This document shows, piece after piece, positions 1 through 6,658 of a stretch of DNA of 64,000 nt. The stretch lies in the NCBI RefSeq assembly GCF_900108365.1, contig NZ_FNWQ01000005.1:62001-126000 (forward strand), written 5' to 3'. The notes beneath the pieces are model-generated. The model saw only the letters and a list, made by a program, of their open reading frames with translations. It was not told the DNA's origin and ran no database searches. Numbering within the stretch: position 1 is the stretch's first letter; every line of letters begins with the position of its first letter. The translations under genes were made by a program, and so were the position numbers. Source of the stretch: Chryseobacterium culicis (GTDB lineage Bacteria > Bacteroidota > Bacteroidia > Flavobacteriales > Weeksellaceae).

Positions 1-205
1 AGAACAGATTAAAACCTATTCCAGAAAAAGCTTTGCAAAAGATCATCCGGAGCTGGCCAAATTCTTTTCAAAACTTCATTTTGATGATGAAAACATGTCT
101 GATCTCTTGATGAAGATGGAACAGAGTAAAGACAAAGAAACCGCTGCCAAAGAATGGGTGGAAGATCACGCTGAACTGGTACAGTCTTGGTTAGACAAAA
201 ATTAA
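1..205 (+). CDS. Glycine betaine ABC transporter substrate-binding protein, C-terminal fragment
   Basis: The reading frame is open from base 2 to a TAA at 203-205 and encodes about 67 residues; the gene starts outside the window. The tail contains a DHPELAKFF stretch, FDDENMSDLLMKME, and AAKEWVEDH...VQSWL, which resembles the last helices of OpuAC/ProX-type periplasmic glycine-betaine (quaternary amine) binding proteins. Family knowledge: such proteins deliver betaine or choline to an ABC importer for osmoprotection, and in Bacteroidota the domain is sometimes fused to the permease, which cannot be judged here. A strong terminator follows at 226-262, so this is the end of the transcription unit. 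Confidence is moderate because only the tail is visible. Confidence 0.65.
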   Translation, partial: EQIKTYSRKSFAKDHPELAKFFSKLHFDDENMSDLLMKMEQSKDKETAAKEWVEDHAELVQSWLDKN

Positions 206-225
206 TAAACAATTTGGTAGTATTT

Positions 226-262
226 AAAATCCTCAACTCTAAACGGGTCTGAGGATTTTTTA
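226..262 (+). terminator. Rho-independent terminator after the betaine-binding gene
   Basis: Inverted repeat AAAATCCTCA (226-235) / TGAGGATTTT (250-259) followed by a T-run; lies 21 bases after the stop at 205. Confidence 0.8.
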
Positions 263-313
263 TCAACATAAATTATTTGATCTCTTGTCTATGAAGCAAT
301 ATGTATTAGTAAT

Positions 314-466
314 CGCAAAGGCGCAGGAACATTTCGGCTTCGCTCAATGGAAGATTTTCAGCAAGTTTTTTTCATCCAAAATTCAACAGAATTAAATTTT
401 ATCAAAGATAAATCCTTGCGCCTTAAAGCATATTTAAAGAAAAATTCTTGCGTCTTTGCGTTTTCC
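314..466. repeat. MITE-like dispersed repeat, copy A
   Basis: This intergenic stretch shares its order of blocks with 2522-2665: CGCAAAGGCGCA at the left, AAGATTTT(TT)CAGCAAG, ATTAAATTTTATC, then CCTTGCG and finally TTGCGTCTTTGCGTTTTCC at the right end. The right terminus is the near-perfect reverse complement of the left terminus seen in copy B; the left end of copy A is eroded. There is no transposase gene. It fills most of the 272-base gap between the betaine gene and the HxlR gene. It is best read as a non-autonomous palindromic repeat; mobility is inference. Confidence 0.75.
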
Positions 467-477
467 AATACCTCTAA

Positions 478-855
478 CTACCCCATTGATTCTTTAATTT
501 TTTCCCGATGGATGATTCCCCAGTTCACTAATGTTTCCGTTACAGGAAATACAGATTTCCCGTATTCCGTTACTGCATAGGTTACCGTAATGGGTTTTGT
601 ATCCTGAATGGTTCTCGTGATCAGGAGATTGGTTTCCAGTTCTTTTAGTTCTTTGCTCAGCATTTTAGCAGAAATTCCCTCAATACTGCGTTCCAGTTTT
701 TTAAAATGAATCATCTGATCCGGTCTGTTCGTCAGATACCGTAAAATCATCAGTTTCCATTTTCCGCCCAATACATCCAGGCTATCCCGCATTGCAAATA
801 GTTCTTCTGTACAGCTGGCTTCTCTTTCGATGCCGTTTTCAATGATTTTTGCCAT
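478..855 (-). CDS. HxlR-family winged-helix transcriptional regulator
   Basis: A 125-residue protein with the HxlR signature: a Cys near the N-terminus (C15 in EASCTEELFAMRD), LDVLGGKWKLMILRYL, then HFKKLERSIEGISAKMLSKELKELE (recognition helix region) and the wing with VTYAVTEYGKSVFP. HxlR proteins are dimeric repressors or activators, several of which sense quinones, aldehydes or disulfide stress through the N-terminal Cys (YodB, HypR type). I chose ATG 855 rather than the upstream ATG at 885 because 885 lies inside the inverted repeat 874-897 that is probably its operator. It is divergent from the quinone oxidoreductase at 948, the usual arrangement for autoregulation plus control of the neighbour. 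The ligand is unknown. Confidence 0.85.
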   Translation of the reverse strand: MAKIIENGIEREASCTEELFAMRDSLDVLGGKWKLMILRYLTNRPDQMIHFKKLERSIEGISAKMLSKELKELETNLLITRTIQDTKPITVTYAVTEYGKSVFPVTETLVNWGIIHREKIKESMG

Positions 856-873
856 AATAGTTTCATGAAGGTA

Positions 874-897
874 ACTAGTTACCATTGGTTAACTAGT
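874..897. promoter_or_regulatory. Candidate HxlR operator (inverted repeat)
   Basis: ACTAGTTACC (874-883) and GGTTAACTAGT (887-897) form a near-perfect inverted repeat (one-base bulge) around ATT; the left arm sits in a self-palindromic GTAACTAGTTAC. It lies between the divergent HxlR and oxidoreductase genes, upstream of the -7 element at 922. Repressor binding is inference from position and symmetry. Confidence 0.6.
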
Positions 898-921
898 AGC
901 AAATATAAACTATTCACTTTT

Positions 922-929
922 TACATTTG
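922..929 (+). promoter_or_regulatory. Bacteroidota -7 promoter element for the oxidoreductase
   Basis: TACATTTG matches TAnnTTTG and ends 18 bases before ATG 948. It supports starting the oxidoreductase at 948 and not at the in-frame ATG at 927 that overlaps this element. No clear -33 TTG at normal spacing. Confidence 0.6.
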
Positions 930-947
930 TGTATCAAATTAATTATA

Positions 948-1937
948 ATGAAAGCAGTTATTTTAAATAAAAACGGAACTCTGGAAGACGGATTGGCAGA
1001 ACAACCCCAACCCAAAAACAATGAAGTTTTAATCCAGATCAAAGCAAGCGGGTTCAATCCTATCGACTATCAGATGCTGGAAAATGAATTGGAACGGAAA
1101 CTGATCAGTTCCCCGATATTAGGAAGAGAATTATCCGGAATTGTAATAGATAAAGGCTCCGGAGTTACAGCATTCAATATCGGAGATGAAGTATATTCCG
1201 GAAGCGGATCTATGGGAAGCAATGGTACTTATGCAGAGTACATTGCCGTTCCAGAAGCGATTGTTTCCTTCAAACCCAAGAATATTTCTTTTGAGCAGGC
1301 GGCGGCCATTCCTTCTGCTGGTCTTACTTCTTTACAGATCTTCAACCGTCTTCAACTAAATCCGGAAGATAAAGTTCTCGTGACAGGAGCAACAGGAGGT
1401 GTAGGCTCATTTCTGATTAAGCTTTTATTAGCCCACAATATCCGGCAGATCATCACAACTGTTGGAAGTGAAGAAAACAGACAGATCCTTCTTAAGCTGG
1501 GTTTAAAAGAACATCAGATCATCAACTATAAAGAAGAGAATCTTATCCAAAATATCTTAAAAGCCAATAATGACCAGCCTTTCGAATATGGAATTGATCT
1601 GGTTGGAAACTACATGTCGGAAGTGACTGCAGAAGTTTTGAAAATTAACGGAACTTATGTGGATGTCACTGCCTTGGTAACAAAAGAAGCTCATGAAATA
1701 CTGTTCAACAAAGGAACTCTCATTATGAATATCTCCAATTACACCTACGGAATGGTTAAAAAATATGAGTATTACAAAAACAGTTTACTGGAAATAAAGA
1801 AACTCATCGAAAATGAAACAATTCTTCCACCTCAGTACAAAATTGTTGGAGCTCTTTCTTTAGATACCGTTCTGAAAGCACATTCTATTTTAAAAAATAA
1901 TCTGACCCAGGGACATAAACTGATCATGAAACATTAA
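948..1937 (+). CDS. Zinc-independent quinone oxidoreductase / MDR-family NADPH dehydrogenase
   Basis: 329 residues of the medium-chain dehydrogenase/reductase fold. The N-terminal GroES-like part contains GFNPIDYQM and GRELSGIV, the Rossmann part has VLVTGATGGVGSF (NADPH-binding glycine motif), and the family's zinc ligands are absent, which points to the quinone reductase/enone reductase branch. Likely role: NADPH-dependent reduction of quinones or alpha,beta-unsaturated carbonyls in the cytoplasm. It is divergent from an HxlR regulator and followed after 3 bases by a cupin gene, so the two are probably one transcript controlled by the regulator. The exact substrate cannot be read from sequence. 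Confidence 0.85.
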   Translation: MKAVILNKNGTLEDGLAEQPQPKNNEVLIQIKASGFNPIDYQMLENELERKLISSPILGRELSGIVIDKGSGVTAFNIGDEVYSGSGSMGSNGTYAEYIAVPEAIVSFKPKNISFEQAAAIPSAGLTSLQIFNRLQLNPEDKVLVTGATGGVGSFLIKLLLAHNIRQIITTVGSEENRQILLKLGLKEHQIINYKEENLIQNILKANNDQPFEYGIDLVGNYMSEVTAEVLKINGTYVDVTALVTKEAHEILFNKGTLIMNISNYTYGMVKKYEYYKNSLLEIKKLIENETILPPQYKIVGALSLDTVLKAHSILKNNLTQGHKLIMKH

Positions 1938-1940
1938 TCT

Positions 1941-2417
1941 ATGAACAAAATACCAAGACGAATTGTAACAGGAGAAAAAGACGGAAAATCTGTTATTATA
2001 GAAGATTTACAGGTAGAAAACGCTGTAGAACATTTTCCGGGACTCATCATTTCAGATGTGTGGAATACTCAGACCACGCCGGCCAGCCTGCATTGTGAAA
2101 CCAGAATTCCCAATACCGGATTTCCACAAACGCCTAAAAATGGCACCTATTTCAGATATGTAGTAATTCCTCCTGATCAGGATTTAGGAATAGAATGGAA
2201 AAAAAATGAACCCCACCCCATGATGCATAAAACGCCGACACTGGATTATATCGTTATCCTTTCCGGTGAACTCTATCTCATCATGGAAGAAGGGGAAACA
2301 CTTCTGAAACCGGGTGATATCGTCATTCAGAGAGGGACAAACCACGCATGGAGCAACCGTTCTGATGAACCTTGCATTCAGCTGGCCGTGTTAATCGATG
2401 CGGATGGACAGCGTTAA
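1941..2417 (+). CDS. Cupin-domain protein
   Basis: 158 residues with a single cupin core: the segment HKTPTLDYIVILSGELYLIMEEGE is the first motif, and LLKPGDIVIQRGTNHAWSNRSDEPC the second with its conserved His. Small cupins of this type bind a metal or act as substrate-binding or isomerase-like proteins; the first motif keeps only one obvious His, so catalysis is uncertain. The ATG follows the oxidoreductase stop by 3 bases, indicating co-transcription and possible shared substrates. No terminator hairpin is obvious directly after it; the next feature is the repeat at 2522. Confidence 0.8.
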   Translation: MNKIPRRIVTGEKDGKSVIIEDLQVENAVEHFPGLIISDVWNTQTTPASLHCETRIPNTGFPQTPKNGTYFRYVVIPPDQDLGIEWKKNEPHPMMHKTPTLDYIVILSGELYLIMEEGETLLKPGDIVIQRGTNHAWSNRSDEPCIQLAVLIDADGQR

Positions 2418-2521
2418 ATCATTGAAAGATTGAATCATTTAAAGATGGGAATAGGTATCACAAATTTTAATGATCTATAAAGTGAAGAATCTGGAGAGTT
2501 AAAAACAAAAACTGTAAGATT

Positions 2522-2665
2522 GGAAAACGCAAAGGCGCAAGGAAATCTAAGATTTTTTCAGCAAGGTTATTAATTAATTATTAGCATTATTAAATTTTAT
2601 CGCAGATAAAATCCTTGCGTCTTACAGCATAATAAAAGAAAAAACTTTGCGTCTTTGCGTTTTCC
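2522..2665. repeat. MITE-like dispersed repeat, copy B (intact termini)
   Basis: Left end GGAAAACGCAAAGGCGCAA (2522-2540) and right end TTGCGTCTTTGCGTTTTCC (2647-2665) are inverted repeats with one mismatch in 19. The interior shares blocks in order with copy A (314-466). About 144 bases, AT-rich inside, no coding capacity. It sits in the gap between the convergent cupin and thioredoxin genes, where the folded form could also act as a bidirectional terminator. Confidence 0.8.
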
Positions 2666-2683
2666 CAACAAAAATCTCACAAT

Positions 2684-3145
2684 TTACAAAGCAGAAATCT
2701 CCAACAGTTTCTGCTTCATTTTTTCAGGCGTCATCTGCCCTTCCTGATAATACACCAGGTTCTGATGCTGATCCAGAAATATCCATACAGGATAAACCGG
2801 CTGATTTTTATTTTTAGATAATGCCAGCGCCAGCTCATGAATCCCGGAGTTTCCATTCTGCAGATATTCAAACTCCCGATGCTGGAAATGAATTTTTTCT
2901 TTCGTTTTTTCTGCCTCGAAATTGACAAAATAAAAATGTTCATTCATCATATCAACAAGCTCTTGATCTTTGCCCATACGGAAAGACTCAATTTTACAGA
3001 CCACACACCATTCGGTATACAGATGGATTACAACCGGTTTCGGATTTTCTTTCTGCCAAATCTCAAGATCAGAAAAAGTGCCTGTCTTCATCTGAGACAG
3101 ATAAAAACAAGGCACTAACATTAAAAATAAAGCTAATTTTTTCAT
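2684..3145 (-). CDS. Periplasmic thioredoxin-family protein
   Basis: 153 residues with a short signal peptide (MKKLALFLMLVPCFYLSQ) and a thioredoxin-like domain in which the active site is WCVVC (C47, C50). After it come FYFVNFEAE, and PVYPVWIFLDQHQN containing the cis-proline region. Such exported thioredoxin-like proteins reduce or shuffle disulfides of envelope proteins. Its start overlaps the stop of the TonB-dependent receptor as ATGA, so it is translationally coupled to that receptor and is probably made in fixed ratio with it. That receptor carries a CxxC in its plug, an attractive but unproven substrate. Confidence 0.85.
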   Translation of the reverse strand: MKKLALFLMLVPCFYLSQMKTGTFSDLEIWQKENPKPVVIHLYTEWCVVCKIESFRMGKDQELVDMMNEHFYFVNFEAEKTKEKIHFQHREFEYLQNGNSGIHELALALSKNKNQPVYPVWIFLDQHQNLVYYQEGQMTPEKMKQKLLEISAL

Positions 3146-5211
3146 TTCAAAGTATATTTTACCCCCAGAAAACCTCTGATCCCCTGCATAGGTGCATAGC
3201 CGTATGCCGTATCAAAAGTATAATGATTAGGATTGTTGACAGGATCATCAACATATTTGTCAAATGGATCAAACGGTCTCATCAAGGGATCCTTCGGCCT
3301 GAAATTGAATAAATTTTTCATCCCGCAATACACTTCAAATCCGGATTTGAAACTCTTCGACACCTGAATATTGGCCAGAGAATACAATGGTGAATATTCG
3401 GGGCGGTAATCATTCACAAGAACAGGAAGCCTCATTGGGCCGTAGAACTGTCCTGTAAAATCGACGGTCAGATTATTCGCAAACTTATACGTAAGGTTAT
3501 AAGTACCACTCCATTTTGGAGCATGCAGCTGTTGTGTTTTTTGATTTTCGTTATCAAATTTCTGGTATACATCCAGATACGTCACTCCCAGATTAACACT
3601 CAAAGGAAACTGAAAACTAAAATCCACATTCAGGGAAGCTCCTCTTGAAATTCCGTATCCGTGAAGATTGTCATAAATAATTTTATTAGGATCAGAATCA
3701 AAATCTCCTACAATTTTATTGCTGAAATACGTATAGAAAGCAGATGCATCAAGATTCACCATTCTGCTGCCTACAGGGATTTTCCAGATATAATTGAGGT
3801 TTCCGTTGATTGATCTTTCCGGCTTCAAATCTGATTTTACCACAACTTCTCTGGAACCTGTAAGTGCTGCGTGATCTTCCGTAAATAAATTAACCACTCT
3901 GAAACCTGTTCCAAAATTGAAACGTAAAGTGTGATACGGATTAGGATTGAATTTCCATGCAAACCTTGGCGAATGGACAGAATGATGAACTTTATCATAG
4001 TCATACCGGTACCCGATCAACAAGGTATTGGTATCATTGATTTCCCACTGATCCTGGATAAACGCTCCCCAGATCGGAGACTTCATCGGTGCATTGGTGA
4101 TACCGTCTGCATCGAGTGTCCCAGGAGTATTGTCATCATAAAAAGTTCTTTTGAAGGTAAGTCCGGCCGTGAGATCATGTTTCCCGAAGCTTCTGTCCCA
4201 ATACGTCTGTACAAAGGCTACCTTTTGTGTCGCATTGAAAGGATTGGATCCGTAAAAAGAATTCTGGTCATGATAATTATAAGAAAACTGAGTTACAATA
4301 TGTTCTTTCAACGGCCATTCGTACAAACCAAAAACCTCTGCCCTGTTGGTATAAATACTTTCTCCATACACCTCATCACTTCCGCGGTAAGATTTATTCC
4401 ACTGCATTTCTCCCCCAAAACGGTCTTCATACAGATACCTCATCGCAAAGCTTGCCTGCCTGTTTTCTTTTCTTTTAAAATTCCATTTGTTAAAAACTGA
4501 AATCCTGCTCTGTAAAGTGGCGTCCGTAAAATTGTCTTTATTCTGATCAATCCTTTCCTGAAAACTGAAATAATTTAAACTTAATAATGAAGCTGCATTC
4601 TTTCCTATATTGAACTTGGTAGAAAGGTCAAGATTGTTCTCACTCCACGTACTGGTCATCATATCGACACTCAATTTAGGAGCCGTCAGTGCATTTTTGG
4701 TAATAATATTAATTACACCTCCCATGGCTTCAGAACCGTAAATAGAAGATGCAGGGCCTTTTACTACTTCAATTCTATCAACCAGGTTATTCGGAATTCC
4801 GCTTAGTCCATATACCGTGGAAAGTGAACTTACAATCGGCATTCCGTCAATCAGAATCATGGTGTATGGTCCTTCCAGGCCGTTAATGTGAATATCTCCT
4901 GTATTACATACGGAACAGTTCAGCTGTGGTTTTACTCCATTTACCATAGCAATTGCCTCAAAAATGCTGGGAGTAGGATTTTTCTGGAAAAATTTCTGAC
5001 TGTAAATTTCAACGGCTACAGGACTTTTGGATCTGCTCATCGGTTTTATCGTACCGGTCACCACTACATCTTCGATGTTACTCGTCCTGAATTCCCTCTT
5101 CATAATTTTTGCTGAATCCAGGATCCCAGTCTGCCGTAAACTCAAACTATCTGTCTCCTGCCCAAAGCAATAGGCTGATAAAAAAATAATAGAAAATAAT
5201 ATTCGCTTCAT
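3142..5211 (-). CDS. TonB-dependent outer-membrane receptor with a CxxC in the plug
   Basis: 689 residues: signal peptide 1-18 ending in FGQ, a TonB-box-like EDVVVTG near residue 47, a plug with VNGVKPQLNCSVC (C99, C102), IDGMPIVSSLSTVYGL and VEVVKGPASS-type IEVVKGPASSIYGSEAMGGVINIITKN, then a 22-strand-type barrel ending in VKYTLK. TonB receptors import metal chelates, cobamides or other ligands using proton-motive force. The CSVCNTGDIHINGLEGPY plug segment is unusual and suggests binding of a soft metal or redox control; I do not know the ligand. ATG 5211 was chosen because upstream codons lie in the palindrome 5221-5242. The downstream thioredoxin gene overlaps it by 4 bases. Confidence 0.88.
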   Translation of the reverse strand: MKRILFSIIFLSAYCFGQETDSLSLRQTGILDSAKIMKREFRTSNIEDVVVTGTIKPMSRSKSPVAVEIYSQKFFQKNPTPSIFEAIAMVNGVKPQLNCSVCNTGDIHINGLEGPYTMILIDGMPIVSSLSTVYGLSGIPNNLVDRIEVVKGPASSIYGSEAMGGVINIITKNALTAPKLSVDMMTSTWSENNLDLSTKFNIGKNAASLLSLNYFSFQERIDQNKDNFTDATLQSRISVFNKWNFKRKENRQASFAMRYLYEDRFGGEMQWNKSYRGSDEVYGESIYTNRAEVFGLYEWPLKEHIVTQFSYNYHDQNSFYGSNPFNATQKVAFVQTYWDRSFGKHDLTAGLTFKRTFYDDNTPGTLDADGITNAPMKSPIWGAFIQDQWEINDTNTLLIGYRYDYDKVHHSVHSPRFAWKFNPNPYHTLRFNFGTGFRVVNLFTEDHAALTGSREVVVKSDLKPERSINGNLNYIWKIPVGSRMVNLDASAFYTYFSNKIVGDFDSDPNKIIYDNLHGYGISRGASLNVDFSFQFPLSVNLGVTYLDVYQKFDNENQKTQQLHAPKWSGTYNLTYKFANNLTVDFTGQFYGPMRLPVLVNDYRPEYSPLYSLANIQVSKSFKSGFEVYCGMKNLFNFRPKDPLMRPFDPFDKYVDDPVNNPNHYTFDTAYGYAPMQGIRGFLGVKYTLK

Positions 5212-5220
5212 GAAATTAAA

Positions 5221-5242
5221 ATTGTTAGACAAATCTAACAAT
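5221..5242. promoter_or_regulatory. Perfect palindromic operator overlapping the receptor promoter
   Basis: Arms ATTGTTAGA (5221-5229) and TCTAACAAT (5234-5242) are exact reverse complements around CAAA. On the minus strand the element TAGATTTG (5237-5230), a TAnnTTTG -7 match, is embedded in it, and the receptor ATG follows 10 bases downstream. Binding of a repressor here would block the promoter. Its form resembles boxes of metal-dependent DtxR/MntR-like repressors, but that assignment is a guess. Confidence 0.65.
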
Positions 5243-5281
5243 TATTTTTTAATTACAAAACTTCAGACAGCAAAATATAGA

Positions 5282-5313
5282 TTGAGTCAATTCATGAAAA
5301 ATGATTAAATTTG
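5282..5313 (+). promoter_or_regulatory. Promoter of hmgA
   Basis: TTG at 5282-5284 and TAAATTTG at 5306-5313 separated by 21 bases fit the Bacteroidota -33/-7 pattern; ATG 5336 follows 22 bases later. Confidence 0.65.
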
Positions 5314-5335
5314 AGAAACTACATATGAAAGTAAA

Positions 5336-6487
5336 ATGAGATATCATCAATCGGGAAATATCCCACCAAAAAGACACACGATCTTTAAGTCTCCTGAAGA
5401 TAAATTTTACTATGAGCAGCTGTTCGGTACGGAAGGCTTCCATGGTATTTCTTCTTTGCTATACCATATCCACCGCCCTACACAGATTAAATCTATTGGT
5501 GAGCCAAAAGATGTTACCCCAAAAATTGCTGTGGAAAAAAATATTACTCCCAGAATGTTTAAAGGAATGAATGTGACTCCTGAAGATGATTTCATGGACA
5601 GCAGAAAGATCCTTTTGATGAACAACGACCTGAAAATGGGATTGGCTAAGCCAAGAAAATCAATGGATTACTTCTACAAAAATGCAGAATGCGATGAGCT
5701 TTTATACGTTCATAACGGAACCGGCATTTTAAAAACATTTGTGGGAGATCTGGAATTCGTAACCGGAGATTATCTTATCATACCGAGAGGAACCATCTAT
5801 CAGGTAGTGCTGAAATCTGATGACACTGTGTTTTTCGTATTGGAAAGCCACTCTCCTATTTATACTCCGAAAAGATACAGAAACGAGTTCGGACAGCTTT
5901 TGGAACATTCCCCATTCTGCGAAAGAGATATGATTGCTCCTGTCTTTAAAGAACCTATTGATGAGAAAGGAGAATTCCTGATCAAAGTAAAAAAAGAAAA
6001 TCAGATTACCGATTTCATCTACGCAACACACCCATTTGATGTGGTAGGCTGGGACGGATATTTTTATCCTTATAAATTCAATATCAAAAACTTCGAACCT
6101 ATTACCGGAAGAATTCACCAGCCGCCACCGGTTCACCAGAATTTTGAAGGGCATAATTTTGTAGTATGTTCATTCTGTGCAAGAATGTATGATTATCATC
6201 CACAGGCCATCCCTGCACCTTACAATCACTCCAATATTGATTCTGATGAGGTATTATTCTATACGGAAGGTGATTTTATGAGCCGGAATCATATTGACTT
6301 AATGGACTTCACACTTCACCCGGGAGGAATTGTACACGGACCTCACCCAGGGGCTATGGAAAGAAGTATCGGTAAAAAATTCACGGAAGAATATGCGGTA
6401 ATGGTAGATCCGTTCCGTCCTTTAAAAATTACCGAAGAAGCTCTAAAAGTAGAAGATCCTTCTTATAAAACTTCTTGGCTGGAATAA
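5336..6487 (+). CDS. hmgA: Homogentisate 1,2-dioxygenase
   Basis: 383 residues. It opens with MRYHQSGNIPPKRHT and carries the cupin-like HmgA core; the C-terminal iron site region reads PYNHSNIDSDEVLFY (His and Glu ligands) and LHPGGIVHGPHPGAME (His ligand), diagnostic for this family. The enzyme opens the ring of homogentisate to maleylacetoacetate using Fe(II) and O2 in tyrosine/phenylalanine catabolism, in the cytoplasm. hppD and fahA, the steps before and after, lie 4-7 kb downstream on the same strand. The gene has its own promoter and a strong terminator, so it is transcribed alone. Length is slightly shorter than the about 430-445 residues of proteobacterial and animal enzymes, typical of the Bacteroidota branch. 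Confidence 0.93.
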   Translation: MRYHQSGNIPPKRHTIFKSPEDKFYYEQLFGTEGFHGISSLLYHIHRPTQIKSIGEPKDVTPKIAVEKNITPRMFKGMNVTPEDDFMDSRKILLMNNDLKMGLAKPRKSMDYFYKNAECDELLYVHNGTGILKTFVGDLEFVTGDYLIIPRGTIYQVVLKSDDTVFFVLESHSPIYTPKRYRNEFGQLLEHSPFCERDMIAPVFKEPIDEKGEFLIKVKKENQITDFIYATHPFDVVGWDGYFYPYKFNIKNFEPITGRIHQPPPVHQNFEGHNFVVCSFCARMYDYHPQAIPAPYNHSNIDSDEVLFYTEGDFMSRNHIDLMDFTLHPGGIVHGPHPGAMERSIGKKFTEEYAVMVDPFRPLKITEEALKVEDPSYKTSWLE

Positions 6488-6526
6488 AACAGCACAAACA
6501 AAAGAAAAGTATTGCTGAATACATAC

Positions 6527-6565
6527 AAAAGACGCTTTAAATCCTTTATTTAAAGCGTCTTTTTT
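6527..6565 (+). terminator. Terminator after hmgA
   Basis: Perfect 16-base arms AAAAGACGCTTTAAAT (6527-6542) / ATTTAAAGCGTCTTTT (6548-6563) with T-run. Confidence 0.9.
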
Positions 6566-6567
6566 CG

Positions 6568-6601
6568 TAAATTTGTGAAGTATGGTTACCATATTAACCA
6601 T
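6568..6601 (+). promoter_or_regulatory. Promoter and inverted repeat upstream of the succinate CoA-transferase
   Basis: TAAATTTG (6568-6575) is a -7 match directly behind the hmgA terminator. The inverted repeat ATGGTTA (6582-6588) / TAACCAT (6595-6601) sits at the expected transcript start, either an operator or a small 5' hairpin in the roughly 75-base leader before ATG 6659. Confidence 0.5.
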
Positions 6602-6658
6602 CATTATTTTTCATGACGCATCCTAAGTAATGGTGGTTTAAAACAAAATCAATATTAC

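Noticed and set aside
885-885. HxlR start at the upstream ATG at 885
   Set aside because: It lies inside the inverted repeat 874-897 that is the likely operator; the ATG at 855 gives the usual HxlR length.
3931-4500. A long plus-strand frame opposite the TonB receptor gene
   Set aside because: It is antisense to a clear TonB receptor, has no family resemblance, and its composition follows from the receptor codons.
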